In this document: in pieces, positions 14,034 through 22,982 of the stretch
Position numbering within the stretch: position 1 is the stretch's first letter
Layout: each line of letters begins with the position of its first letter
Assembly: GCA_021296055.1 (NCBI GenBank)
Contig: JAGWBE010000015.1
Coordinates: 1 to 43,160, forward strand
Length of the DNA stretch: 43,160 nt
From: Dehalococcoidia bacterium
Lineage (GTDB): Bacteria > Chloroflexota > Dehalococcoidia > Lucifugimonadales > Australimonadaceae
Reading direction: 5' to 3'
Translations under genes and position numbers: made by a program
The notes under the pieces: model-generated
What the model was told of the DNA's origin: nothing
Database searches by the model: none
What the model saw: the letters and a program-made list of their open reading frames with translations, nothing else

Positions 14034-14840
14034 TCACCTCCGCTGCGGTTGGGCTAGCGTGCCGCGGGCGACGCCCCGGCGCATGCGCCCGTATTCGGAG
14101 GCGAGCTCGGCACCGATCAAGAGGATGAGGGAGGAGACGTAGGTCCAGACAAGGAGGGCGACGAGGGGGCCCAAGGAGCCGTAGATGCGCTCGAAGTTGG
14201 CGTACTGGTCCAGGTAGAGCAGGAAGAGGCTCTTGGCGATCTCGAAGCAGAAGGTCGCGAAGAGGGCGCCCGGCCAGACGTAGCTCCAGTAGGTTGGCGT
14301 GTTCGGGACGAATCTGTAGATGAGGAGGAAGATGCCGAGGCTGAAGAAGAAGGGGAGGACACGAGCGAGCGTCTGCACGACGCCGTGCTCGAGGAAGCGC
14401 AGACGCTCAGGGCCGAACGTGTCGATGAATTGGAGCATGGAGGTGGCGAAGACGGACATAAGGAAGAGGGCGCCGACGCTCAGGGCCATGGCGATGTGGC
14501 GGAGCTTTGCGATGTAGAAGGGGCGGTCTTGGTGGATGTCCCACGCGCGGTTGACGGCCTTGCTGATGGCGCCGAATAGGGCGCTGGCCGTCCAGAACAG
14601 CCCGGCGAGGCTGAGTATCCCCAACTGGCCGCGGTAGTCGCCCACGGATTGGATGTTGGCCTCGAGGGCGCCGGTGGAGCCGGGGAGGTAGGCCTGGAAG
14701 AAGTCGAGGATCTGCGCCTTGACGTTCTCGTCGTGGAGGACGGGGCTGAGGAGCGCCATAAGGCCGATGGTGAGCGGGAAGAGGGAGAGGACGGCGTAGT
14801 AGGCGACGCCCGCCGCCATGTGGGTTACGTCATCGGCCAT
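14034..14840 (-). CDS. YihY/BrkB-family inner-membrane protein
   Basis: A 268-residue protein with six predicted membrane segments and the conserved features of the YihY family: AAGVAYYAVLSLFPL near the start, LFWTASALFGAISKAVNRAW in the middle, PGALFATFCFEIAKSLFLLY and an end segment IYGSLGPLVALLVWTYVSS. Members are widespread inner-membrane proteins; the old RNase BN name is wrong for the family and no firm function is known. The frame is open upstream of ATG 14840 and encodes a family-like helix (VVLAVRTVKEAM), but no standard start codon was found there, so the true N-terminus may be slightly longer or a base may be missing. It converges with the SMT-like gene. Confidence 0.85.
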   Translation of the reverse strand: MADDVTHMAAGVAYYAVLSLFPLTIGLMALLSPVLHDENVKAQILDFFQAYLPGSTGALEANIQSVGDYRGQLGILSLAGLFWTASALFGAISKAVNRAWDIHQDRPFYIAKLRHIAMALSVGALFLMSVFATSMLQFIDTFGPERLRFLEHGVVQTLARVLPFFFSLGIFLLIYRFVPNTPTYWSYVWPGALFATFCFEIAKSLFLLYLDQYANFERIYGSLGPLVALLVWTYVSSLILLIGAELASEYGRMRRGVARGTLAQPQRR

Positions 14841-14943
14841 TGCCTCCTTGACGGTGCGGACGGCGAGGACGACGGGGTTGCAGGAGCCGTGGGACTGGGA
14901 ACGGGTGATGGGACGCCTCCTGGGCGGTCGGCGCGGCGGCGCG

Positions 14944-15366
14944 TCAGCCGCTCCGGAGCCTCTCGCACATCTGGGTTTCGCGTTTGGCGAGGTCGGCGCT
15001 CATGGCCTCCCCGAAGTCGGCGGCTTCATACAACGGGCGAATCTCGATCTCGCTCGGTCCAGGCATCGGGTTGGGCGAACGCTTCACCCACGCCACGGCC
15101 TCGTCCATGTCGGCGACTTCCCACAGCCAGAAACCAGCGACCTGTTCGCCCACGGGGGAGAAGGGGCCGTCGGCGACGGCGCGGCTGTCGCCGTCGAAGC
15201 GCACGCGTTTGCCGCGCGACGTGGGCTGGAGGCCCTCGCCGGCTTTCATGACACCGGCGTTGACCAGTTCCTCGTTGTAGGCGGCCATCGCGGCTATCAG
15301 CTCGGGCGACGGCATCGCGCCCGCCTCGCTGTCCGTAGTCGCCTTGCCCAAGCCCATCACGCGCAT
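14944..15366 (-). CDS. YCII-related domain protein (DGPF family)
   Basis: A 140-residue small protein of the YCII superfamily, dimeric alpha/beta proteins often encoded near ECF sigma factors and sometimes named PhnB/DGPF proteins. The diagnostic stretch is VADGPFSPVGEQVAGFWLW, preceded by MPSPELIAAMAAYNEELV and followed by a WVKRSPNP ... IEIRPLYEAADFG end. The start is the ATG at 15366 because homologues begin with this M-R-x-M pattern; AAGGA lies about 8 nt upstream. In-frame sequence further upstream is low-complexity and out of character. No sigma factor is adjacent. Biochemical role unknown. Confidence 0.82.
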   Translation of the reverse strand: MRVMGLGKATTDSEAGAMPSPELIAAMAAYNEELVNAGVMKAGEGLQPTSRGKRVRFDGDSRAVADGPFSPVGEQVAGFWLWEVADMDEAVAWVKRSPNPMPGPSEIEIRPLYEAADFGEAMSADLAKRETQMCERLRSG

Positions 15367-15397
15367 GGGGTCTGTCCTTCGCTCGAGGCGTGGCGCG

Positions 15398-15406
15398 ATG
15401 CTAGCA
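15398..15406 (-). promoter_or_regulatory. Candidate extended -10 promoter (TGC-TAGCAT) of the YCII gene
   Basis: On the minus strand TGC-TAGCAT lies 31 nt before the ATG at 15366. No -35 is obvious. Same form as the elements before fhs and the membrane protein at 34299. Confidence 0.35.
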
Positions 15407-15470
15407 CGGAGGCAGGAGATGCGCCGCCGCGTCTCGCTCTCGCCCCCCACTCCTCGAAGAGATAAAAGAA

Positions 15471-15563
15471 TTTCTTGTGGAGGATATCTCCACACCCCCA
15501 GCCGAGGGGCAGCCTGCCCCTCGGCGCCCCCCGTCCGAAACGAGGCGAGATTCCCGCGAAAGC
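15471..15563. repeat. Dispersed double-hairpin repeat, copy B (most complete)
   Basis: Hairpin 1 is TGTGGAG-gatat-CTCCACA (15476-15494). Hairpin 2 is a perfect 11-bp-arm stem GCCGAGGGGCA-gcc-TGCCCCTCGGC (15501-15525). A third small hairpin with a CGCGAAAGCG core follows after 15550. Shared with copies A and C. Confidence 0.75.
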
Positions 15564-15690
15564 GGGATAGACGGAGAGGGAGGGGGTGGGGGTGTTGCGC
15601 CGATGCCGGGGCGCGGGTAGCATTCAATGGCTCTGCTTGGCGCTGCGGGGGTTTTGTCTAACCGCGATTCACCGCGAAGGAGAGTGAGCG

Positions 15691-17427
15691 TTGGCGGCAA
15701 TGGGCAGAAATGAGAGCGTTCGCTACGAGCCGGATGAGAATCCGCCCCTTCCGATAGCCATCGGCTCAGGGGTTCAGGCTGCGATGGTGATCGTGGCGCC
15801 GGTGGTGTTGACGGTGGTCATCGTGGCGCGGATCGCCGAGCAGCCGGAGTCGTACATGACGTGGGCGGTGTTCGCGGCGCTGCTGGTGAGCGGCGTTACG
15901 ACGGTGTTGCAGGCGGCGAGGTTCGGGCGGATCGGGGCAGGCCACGTGCTCATCATGGGCACGTCGGGCGCGTTCATCGCGGTGTGCGTGGCGGCGCTGG
16001 TGGAGGGCGGGCCATCGATGATGGCGTTGCTCATCGTCGTGTCGTCGCTGTTCCAGTTCGCGCTGGCGGCGCGCCTCTCCCTCTTCCGGCGCATCTTCAC
16101 TCCCACGGTGGCGGGCACGGTCATCATGCTCATCACCGCCACCGTCATACCACTGGTGTTCGCCGCGCTGGTGGACGTGCCGGAGGGTTCGGATTCGGCG
16201 GGCGGCCCGGCGGCGGCAGGGGCGGCGCTGCTGGTAACCGGGGCGCTGGTGCTGCGGGCGCCGCCCGCGTGGAGGCTGTGGGCGCCAATCATCGGCATCG
16301 CCGTCGGCTGCTTTGTCGCCGCTTTCTTCGGCCTCTACGATGTGCAGCCGGTGTTGGACGCGCCGTGGGTGGGCATTCCGTTCGGCGGCTGGCCGGGATT
16401 CGAGCGGCCGGGCGTGGAGTTCTGGGCGCTGCTGCCGGCGTTCGTGGTTGTGACGATGGTAGGGGCGGTGGAGACGATCGGCGACGGCGTGGCTATCCAG
16501 CGTGTTTCGCGCCGGACGCCGCGGGCGACGGACTTCCGGGTGGTGCAGGGCGCGCTGAATGCTGATGGAATGGGCAACCTATTGTCCGGGCTCGCGGGCA
16601 CGATGCCCAACACGACCTACTCCACCAGCATCTCCCTGGCGGAGATAACGGGAGTGAACGCGCGGCGGGTGGGCGTGGTGCTCGGCGTAGTGATCGCGGC
16701 GGTGGCGTTCTTCCCAAAGATAGCGGCGTTGCTGGTCGGCATCCCCGGCCCGGTCGCGGGGGCCTATCTGCTGGTGGTGCTCGCGCTGCTGTTCGTGCAG
16801 GGGATGAAGATCATCGTGCTGGACGGGGTAGACCACCGCAAGGCGGCGGTGGTGGGTATCGCCTTTTGGCTTGGGGTAGGTTTCCAGGGCCAGGCCATCT
16901 TCCCGTCGCTGTTGACGGGCGGGTTCTGGGGGGTGTTGCTGGGGAACGGAATGACGGCGGGCGCTATCGCCGCGATCCTGATGATGGTGTTCATGGAATT
17001 GACGGGCAGCCGCAGGCAGCGCTTGACGACGGGCTTGGATGCGGAGGCGCTGCCGAAGCTGACCGCGTTCCTGCGCTCGTTCGGCGCCAAGGCGGGCTGG
17101 GACGAAGCATCGACAGATAGCCGCCTAGTGCTGGTGGGGGAAGAGACACTCACGAGTTTGTTGGATGACGGAGAGGGCGCGGAAGGGGAGCGGCGGCTGG
17201 TCGTTACGGCGCGGAAGGCGGCGGGAGGCGCGGAGTTGGAGTTCGTGTCGGCCTCGGCGGAAGGGGAGAATCTGGAGGACAGGCTGTCCTATTTGGGCGA
17301 GACGCCAGACGTGACCGACGTTCGCGAGACCTCTTTCCGCATCTTGCGCGGCTACGCCTCGTCAGTGCGGCATCAGAAGTACCACGACGTGGACATCGTT
17401 ACGCTGCACGTGGACGAGGTGCGGTAG
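15691..17427 (+). CDS. NCS2-family nucleobase/xanthine permease with a C-terminal ATPase-like domain
   Basis: A 578-residue protein. Residues 20-445 carry about fourteen hydrophobic segments and NCS2 motifs: a GTSGAFIAVC helix, the substrate-site region VVVTMVGAVETIGDGVAIQRVSR, and GLAGTMPNTTYSTSISLAEITG. NCS2 proteins import uracil, xanthine or urate with protons or sodium across the cytoplasmic membrane. Unusually, about 130 soluble residues follow (450-578). They show a pattern like a GHKL/anti-sigma-type ATPase fold (LVLVGEETLTSLLDD, then ELEFVSASAEGENLEDRL), which is inference. The start is a TTG at 15691 with AAGGAGAG (15677-15684) upstream; the next ATG (15700) is less well placed. It stands 168 bp before argD on the same strand. 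Confidence 0.85.
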   Translation: MAAMGRNESVRYEPDENPPLPIAIGSGVQAAMVIVAPVVLTVVIVARIAEQPESYMTWAVFAALLVSGVTTVLQAARFGRIGAGHVLIMGTSGAFIAVCVAALVEGGPSMMALLIVVSSLFQFALAARLSLFRRIFTPTVAGTVIMLITATVIPLVFAALVDVPEGSDSAGGPAAAGAALLVTGALVLRAPPAWRLWAPIIGIAVGCFVAAFFGLYDVQPVLDAPWVGIPFGGWPGFERPGVEFWALLPAFVVVTMVGAVETIGDGVAIQRVSRRTPRATDFRVVQGALNADGMGNLLSGLAGTMPNTTYSTSISLAEITGVNARRVGVVLGVVIAAVAFFPKIAALLVGIPGPVAGAYLLVVLALLFVQGMKIIVLDGVDHRKAAVVGIAFWLGVGFQGQAIFPSLLTGGFWGVLLGNGMTAGAIAAILMMVFMELTGSRRQRLTTGLDAEALPKLTAFLRSFGAKAGWDEASTDSRLVLVGEETLTSLLDDGEGAEGERRLVVTARKAAGGAELEFVSASAEGENLEDRLSYLGETPDVTDVRETSFRILRGYASSVRHQKYHDVDIVTLHVDEVR

Positions 17428-17595
17428 GCGACGGGCGTTAAGCGTTTGCCCTTCGATTCCCCTCATGGCGAACGGAGAGGCAAGGGCGAGCGGGGGAGGA
17501 CAGGGGCGAATCGAGGCGGGGGCGCGCTGAGCGCTCTGCGTGTATGGTTGCGTGGCGCGGGACGGGGCGCGCCCAACTACGGCAAAGGAAGCGGC

Positions 17596-18792
17596 ATGGC
17601 AACTGACTGGAAGGCAAAGGAAGCGCGCTACTACATGCACGTCGTGAACCGCCAGCCGGTGGTGATCGAGCGCGGCGACGGCGCGCGCGTGTGGGACGTG
17701 GACGGCAAGGAGTACCTCGACTTCACGGCGGGGTGGGCGGTCGCCAACCTGGGCCACAACCACCCGGCGGTGACAGAAGCCATCCGGCGGCAGGCGGCGA
17801 CACTGCTCCAGATGTCGAACCAGTTCTACACGCTGCCTCAGCTGGAGTTGGCGGAGGCGCTGGTGGAGAGTTCGGCGTTGGACCGCGTGTTCTTCGCCAA
17901 CTCGGGGGCGGAGGCCAACGAGGGCGCGGTGAAGCTGGCGCGCAAGGCGGGCAAGCTCGGGCGCAACGGCGCGTCGGAGGTCATCACCGCCTTCAATTCC
18001 TTCCACGGGCGCACTATCGGCATGGTTGCGGCCACCGGCAACCCGCACTATCAGGAGCGCTGGCACCCGCTCGCGCCGGGGTTCGTCAACGTGCCCTTCG
18101 ACGACCTGGACGCCGTCCGAGCCGCCACCAACGAGAACACCTGCGCCGTGATGGTGGAGGTGGTGCAAGGAGAGGGCGGAGTGAACGTGCCGACGGAGGG
18201 CTACCTGAAAGGGCTGCGCGAGTGGTGCGACGCGCAAGGGCTGCTGCTCATCTTCGACGACGTGCAGTGCGGGATGGGGCGGCTGGGGACGCTGTGGGGC
18301 TACGAGGCGTTCGGCGTGGAGCCGGACGTGCTGACGTTGGCGAAAGGGCTCGGCAACGGCGTTCCGATCGGCGCGTTCCTGTGCAAGGAGAGCGCGAACG
18401 TGCTGGAGCCTGGCGACCACGGCTCCACCTTCGGCGGCAATCCGCTGGCCACCGCCGCCGCGAACGCAACCGTCCGTTACACCATCGAGCACGACGTGCC
18501 CGCGCACGCCAAGGCGATGGGCGCCTATCTGACGGAGCGGCTAAACGCGCTGCGCGAACGCCATCCCGGCGCGATCATCGACGTGCGGGGCATGGGCCTG
18601 CTGCTGGCCGTGCAGTTCTCCGACACGCTGTCGGCCCGCCTCGTGGCTGCGTGCAACGAAGAGGGGCTGCTGCTCAATCCCGTGCGCCCGGACGCTATCC
18701 GCCTCATCCCGCCGCTCATCATCACCGAGGCGGACGCGGACGAGGCGGTGGAGAAGATAGAGCGCGGCCTCGCCAAGGTGTTGCAGGGGTGA
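17596..18792 (+). CDS. argD: Acetylornithine/succinylornithine aminotransferase (class III)
   Basis: A 398-residue PLP enzyme of class III aminotransferases. It shows the ANLGHNHPAV and FFANSGAEANEGAVKLARK regions, FNSFHGRTIGMVAATG, the VQGEGG loop, IFDDVQCGMGR and the PLP-lysine context LTLAKGLGNGVPIGAF, then HGSTFGGNPLA. Among class III enzymes the length and direct linkage to argG favour acetylornithine aminotransferase, the fourth step of arginine synthesis, though a related omega-aminotransferase cannot be fully excluded. The ATG at 17596 is preceded by AAAGGAA; the frame is open to 17446 but that leader is low-complexity and not family-like. argG begins 4 nt after the stop. Confidence 0.88.
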   Translation: MATDWKAKEARYYMHVVNRQPVVIERGDGARVWDVDGKEYLDFTAGWAVANLGHNHPAVTEAIRRQAATLLQMSNQFYTLPQLELAEALVESSALDRVFFANSGAEANEGAVKLARKAGKLGRNGASEVITAFNSFHGRTIGMVAATGNPHYQERWHPLAPGFVNVPFDDLDAVRAATNENTCAVMVEVVQGEGGVNVPTEGYLKGLREWCDAQGLLLIFDDVQCGMGRLGTLWGYEAFGVEPDVLTLAKGLGNGVPIGAFLCKESANVLEPGDHGSTFGGNPLATAAANATVRYTIEHDVPAHAKAMGAYLTERLNALRERHPGAIIDVRGMGLLLAVQFSDTLSARLVAACNEEGLLLNPVRPDAIRLIPPLIITEADADEAVEKIERGLAKVLQG

Positions 18793-18796
18793 CGGT

Positions 18797-20011
18797 ATGG
18801 GAGAGCGCCGGAAGATCGTGCTGGCGTACAGCGGCGGGTTGGACACCTCCGTCGCGATTCACTGGCTGCGGGAGCGGTACGACGCGGAGGTGGCGACGCT
18901 GACCATCGACCTGGGCGCGAACGCGGAGCTGGACGAGGCGCGCGAGCGTGCGCTGGCCATCGGCGCAGTCCGGGCGGACGTGTACGACGCGCGGGAGGAG
19001 TTCATCCGCGACTACGTTTGGCCTGCGCTGCAAGCGGGCGCGCTCTACGAGGGGGTGTATCCGCTGGCCACGGCGTTGGGGCGCCCGCTCATCGCCAAAC
19101 ACCTGGTGCGCATCGCCCGCGAGGAGGGCGCGTTCGCCATCGCCCACGGCTGCACCGGCAAGGGGAACGACCAGGTGCGCTTCGACGTGAGCGCCGCCGC
19201 GCTCGCCCCAGAATTGAAAGTGCTCGCTCCGGCGCGCGAGTGGGGGATGGGGCGCGACCAGGAGATAGTCTACGCCCGCGAGCGGGATATCCCGCTCAAG
19301 CTCTCCGGCGCGAGCGCCTATTCGGTCGACGAGAACCTGTGGGGGCGGTCAGTGGAGGCGGGCGACCTCGAAGACCCGTGGAAGGAGCCCCCGGAGGCCG
19401 CTTACGAATGGACGGCATCCGCCGCCAATGCGCCGGATGAGCCGCGCTACGTCGAGGTGGGGTTCGAGGAGGGCGTGCCCGTGTCGCTGGACGGCGAACA
19501 GGTGGGCGCGTTGGAACTGGTGCAGCAGATGCACGAGGCCGCAGGCGCGCATGGCGTGGGACGCATCGACCACATCGAGAACCGGCTGGTGGGCATCAAG
19601 TCGCGCGAGGTGTACGAGGCGCCCGCCGCCGCGGCGCTCTCGGCGGCGCACCGCGCCCTCGAAGGCATGGTGCTCACCAAAGACCAGGCGCGCTTCAAGG
19701 AACGCATGGCGATGGAGTACGCCGATCTGGTCTACAACGGACTATGGTTCTCGGCGCACCGCCTCGACCTGGACGCCTACGTACGCTCGACGCAGCAGTT
19801 CGTTACGGGCACGGTGCGCCTGCGCCTCCACAAAGGAAGCGCGACCGCCGTAGGGCGCAGGAGCGACGCGGCGCTGTACCGCCACGACCTGGCGACCTAC
19901 GACGAGGGCGATGCCTTCGACCACCGCGCGTCGGAGGGGTTCATCAGCATCTACGGTCTCCCGGTTCGGACGCAGGCGCGCATCCAGGGCAAGGGAGTGG
20001 AGGGGGCGTAG
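18797..20011 (+). CDS. argG: Argininosuccinate synthase
   Basis: A 404-residue enzyme condensing citrulline and aspartate with ATP in the cytoplasm. The PP-loop AYSGGLDTS near the N-terminus, the AIAHGCTGKGNDQVRF block, SVDENLWGRSVE and the C-terminal GFISIYGLPV are diagnostic and the length is typical. The ATG at 18797 follows the argD stop by 4 nt, so translation is likely coupled. It converges with nadE, with only 5 bp between the two stop codons, so no separate terminator fits there. Confidence 0.96.
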   Translation: MGERRKIVLAYSGGLDTSVAIHWLRERYDAEVATLTIDLGANAELDEARERALAIGAVRADVYDAREEFIRDYVWPALQAGALYEGVYPLATALGRPLIAKHLVRIAREEGAFAIAHGCTGKGNDQVRFDVSAAALAPELKVLAPAREWGMGRDQEIVYARERDIPLKLSGASAYSVDENLWGRSVEAGDLEDPWKEPPEAAYEWTASAANAPDEPRYVEVGFEEGVPVSLDGEQVGALELVQQMHEAAGAHGVGRIDHIENRLVGIKSREVYEAPAAAALSAAHRALEGMVLTKDQARFKERMAMEYADLVYNGLWFSAHRLDLDAYVRSTQQFVTGTVRLRLHKGSATAVGRRSDAALYRHDLATYDEGDAFDHRASEGFISIYGLPVRTQARIQGKGVEGA

Positions 20012-20016
20012 GGGGG

Positions 20017-21738
20017 TTAGCGCGGGTCGAAGCGGTTGACTAGGGGGAGGCGGCGGTCGCGGCCAAAGGCGCGGGCGGTGATCTTGACGCCGGGAGGGGC
20101 TTGGCGGCGCTTGTACTCGCTGCGGTCGACCAGTTGGACGGTGCGCATCACCGCGTCGCGGGGCGCTCCTGCGGCCAGCAGCTCCTCCACGGGCACGTCG
20201 CGCTCGACGTAGGCCTCTAGGACGGGGTCGAGCACCTCATAGGGAGGCAGGGAGTCCTCGTCCAGTTGGTCGGGCCTCAGCTCGGCGGTGGGGGGGCGGT
20301 CGATGATGGACTGCGGGATGACCTCGCAGCCCGCGGCGGCGTTTAGGTGGACGGCGAGGGCGCGCACTAGCGTCTTTGGCACGTCCTTGATGACGGCGAA
20401 GCCGCCTGCGAGGTCGCCGTAGAGAGTGGAGTAGCCGGTGGCCATCTCGCTCTTGTTGCCGGTGGTGAGGACGATCCAGCCGAACTTGTTGGAGGCGGCC
20501 ATGAGCAGGTTGCCACGGATGCGCGCTTGGACGTTCTCCTCCGTCAAGTCGGGGTCGCGGCCCTCGAAGACGGGCGCGAGCGTGGAGAGGTAGGCGTCGA
20601 ACACGCTCTCGATGGGCACAGTGAGCATGCGCACGCCGAGGCTTTCCGCCAGGCGCTCGGCGTCGCCGTAGGACTGGCGGGAGGTGTATCGAGAGGGCAT
20701 GAAGAAGGTAGTGACGGCGTCGGGGCCGAGGGCGTCGGCGGCGATGGCGGCGGTGAGGGCGGAGTCGATGCCGCCGGATAGCCCGATGACGGCGCCGCGA
20801 AATCCGGACTTGCGCACGTAGTCGCGCGTGCCGAGCACCAACGCGGCGTAGACCTCCGCCTCGGGGCTCAGTTCGGGGCTGACCTGGGGCGCAAGCTCCG
20901 GAGGACGCGCGTCCGGCAGGCCGCCGAGGTCGTAGTAGGCGGGTTCGCCGATGTGGCGAAGGGCTTCTAGGGAAGGGGGCGCGGCGCGCCCGGCCGCTAC
21001 TGCGTCAGCGTCGATGTCCACGAGCAGAAGCGCCTCTTCGAACTGGGGGCCGCGGGCGAGCAGTTCGCCGGTGCGGTCGAGGACGAGGCTTTGGCCGTCG
21101 AAGACGAGTTCGTCCTGTCCGCCGACCATATTCACGTAGGCGAGGGCGATCTGGTTGGCGCGGGCGCGCTCGGCGAGCATAGCGAGGCGCTCGCGCCCCT
21201 TGCCGCGATGGTAAGGCGAGCCGTTGATATTGAGCACGACCTCGGCGCCGCCTGCGCGCGCGACGGTGGCGGGGTTCGGCTGGAACCAGATGTCCTCGCA
21301 GACGCAGACGCCGATCCGCACGCCCTTGAGCGTGAACACGGGGCAGGCGCGGCCTCGCGCGAAGTAGCGGTGTTCGTCGAACACGCCGTAGTTGGGCAGG
21401 AATACCTTGTGGTAGGCGGTCACCAACTTGCCCCGGTGGACGATGGCGGCGGCGTTGTAGAGATTGCCGTCGGCGCGGCGGGGGGTTCCCACGACGGCCA
21501 GCGTATCGCCGGACACAGCCGCTATCCGCTCCAGGCGGCGGTCGGCTTCGTCGAGGAACTGGCGCTTGAACAGCAGGTCCTCGGGCGGGTACCCGGTGAG
21601 GGCCAGCTCGGGAAAGGCGACGACGTCGGCGCCTGCCTGGGCGGCCTCCTCCATAGCGTCAAGGATGAGGCGTGCGTTGGCGTCGAGGTCGCCGACGGTG
21701 GGGTTAATCTGCGCGAGGGCGATGCGGATGCGGCGCAT
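20017..21738 (-). CDS. nadE: Glutamine-dependent NAD+ synthetase
   Basis: A 573-residue two-domain enzyme. The N-terminal nitrilase-like glutaminase domain has its E-K-C triad: E44 (FPELALTGY), K111 (YHKVFLPNYGVF) and C147 (VCVCEDIWF). The C-terminal synthetase domain has the PP-loop GLSGGIDSALTAA and the LTTGNKSEMATGYSTLYGD region. It amidates nicotinic acid adenine dinucleotide to NAD using glutamine and ATP. It is the last gene of a same-strand run that includes ribD, ribE and ribBA, 19 nt after the ribBA stop. The start is the ATG at 21738. Confidence 0.95.
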   Translation of the reverse strand: MRRIRIALAQINPTVGDLDANARLILDAMEEAAQAGADVVAFPELALTGYPPEDLLFKRQFLDEADRRLERIAAVSGDTLAVVGTPRRADGNLYNAAAIVHRGKLVTAYHKVFLPNYGVFDEHRYFARGRACPVFTLKGVRIGVCVCEDIWFQPNPATVARAGGAEVVLNINGSPYHRGKGRERLAMLAERARANQIALAYVNMVGGQDELVFDGQSLVLDRTGELLARGPQFEEALLLVDIDADAVAAGRAAPPSLEALRHIGEPAYYDLGGLPDARPPELAPQVSPELSPEAEVYAALVLGTRDYVRKSGFRGAVIGLSGGIDSALTAAIAADALGPDAVTTFFMPSRYTSRQSYGDAERLAESLGVRMLTVPIESVFDAYLSTLAPVFEGRDPDLTEENVQARIRGNLLMAASNKFGWIVLTTGNKSEMATGYSTLYGDLAGGFAVIKDVPKTLVRALAVHLNAAAGCEVIPQSIIDRPPTAELRPDQLDEDSLPPYEVLDPVLEAYVERDVPVEELLAAGAPRDAVMRTVQLVDRSEYKRRQAPPGVKITARAFGRDRRLPLVNRFDPR

Positions 21739-21757
21739 AGTGGGAGCCGCCGGAGGG

Positions 21758-22978
21758 CTAGCCGCCGGAGGCGGGGGCGTCGAGCGAGCCGAAAAGGTGG
21801 CCCAGCTTGTCGCGCTTGGTCTCCAGGTAGTGGAGGTTGTGCTGGTGGGGGAGGGTCTCGATGGGGACGCGCTCGACGATCTCGAGGCCGTAGGAGTCGA
21901 GGCCGACCACCTTCTTAGGATTGTTGGTGAGCAAGCGCATCTTGGCGACGCCGATGTCGCGCAATATCTGAGCGCCGATGCCGTAGTGGCGCAGGTCGGG
22001 CGGGAAGCCGAGGCGCTCGTTGGCCTCGACGGTGTCGGCGCCGTCGTCTTGGAGCGCGTAGGCCTTAATCTTATTGTGGATGCCGATGCCGCGCCCCTCC
22101 TGCCGCATGTAGACGAACACGCCGGAGCCGTCGGCGTGGATGCGGTCGAGCGCCATGTGCAGCTGCGCGCCGCAGTCGCAGCGCATGCTGCCGAAGACGT
22201 CGCCGGTCAGGCACTCGCTATGGACACGGACGAGCACCGGGTTGTCGGGAGTGGGGTCGCCGAAGACGAGGGCGAGGTGCTGCTCGGAGTCGACGGCGGA
22301 GCGGTAGGCCATCACGCGGGCCTCGCCGTAGCGGGTGGGTAGGTTGGCCTCGGCGACGCGCTCGATGAGGCGTTCGTGTTGGAGGCGGTAGGCGATGATG
22401 TCCGCCACGCTGACGATGCGGAGTCCTTCGCGCTCGGCCAGCGCCTCGAGCTGAGGGCGGCGCGCCATCGTGCCGTCGTCGTCGAGGATCTCGCAAATCA
22501 CGCCTGCCGGAGTGCGCCCGGCGAGTTGGGCGAGGTCGACGATGGCCTCGGTCTGGCCGGCGCGCACCAGCACGCCGCCCTCCTGCGCGGCCAGCGGGAA
22601 GATGTGTCCGGGGCGGGCGAGGTCTTCGGGGCGGGATGCGGGGTCGACGAGGGCGCGCGCGGTGGCGGCGCGGTCGAAGGCGGAGATGCCGGAGCCGCCG
22701 TTGTTCACGTCCACCGACACGGTGAAGGCGGTGCCGTAGCGGGCGGTGTTGTTGGAGACCATCGGCTCGAGGCCGAGCCGAGCGAGGCGCTGCGCGGTCA
22801 TAGGCACGCAGATGAGGCCGCGCGCGACCTTGGTCATAAAGTTGATCGCCTCGGGGGAGACGGCGTCGGCGGCGATGGCGAGGTCGCCCTCGTTCTCGCG
22901 GTCTTCGTCGTCCACGATGATGACGAACCTGCCGGCGCGCACGTCGGCGATGGCCTGTTCTACGCTTGCCAAGGGCAT
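21758..22978 (-). CDS. ribBA: Bifunctional 3,4-dihydroxy-2-butanone-4-phosphate synthase / GTP cyclohydrolase II
   Basis: A 406-residue fusion. Residues 1-200 are the RibB half (VDDEDRENEGDLAIAA, HIFPLAAQEGGVLVRAGQTEA); residues 205-406 are the RibA half with the zinc cysteines in HSECLTGDVFGSMRCDCGAQL, the catalytic RQEGRGIG, and the LLTNNPKKV end. The two halves supply both precursors of riboflavin. The gene starts 4 nt after ribE ends, in the order ribD-ribE-ribBA. Lumazine synthase (ribH), often next in such clusters, is not here; nadE follows instead. Confidence 0.96.
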   Translation of the reverse strand: MPLASVEQAIADVRAGRFVIIVDDEDRENEGDLAIAADAVSPEAINFMTKVARGLICVPMTAQRLARLGLEPMVSNNTARYGTAFTVSVDVNNGGSGISAFDRAATARALVDPASRPEDLARPGHIFPLAAQEGGVLVRAGQTEAIVDLAQLAGRTPAGVICEILDDDGTMARRPQLEALAEREGLRIVSVADIIAYRLQHERLIERVAEANLPTRYGEARVMAYRSAVDSEQHLALVFGDPTPDNPVLVRVHSECLTGDVFGSMRCDCGAQLHMALDRIHADGSGVFVYMRQEGRGIGIHNKIKAYALQDDGADTVEANERLGFPPDLRHYGIGAQILRDIGVAKMRLLTNNPKKVVGLDSYGLEIVERVPIETLPHQHNLHYLETKRDKLGHLFGSLDAPASGG

Positions 22979-22982
22979 AGCC

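Larger units (their letters stand above)
15367..15690. other. 324-bp intergenic region
   Basis: No gene is seen here. It holds the divergent upstream regions of the YCII gene and the permease, a TGCTAGCAT element, and the dispersed hairpin repeat copy B. Confidence 0.6.
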
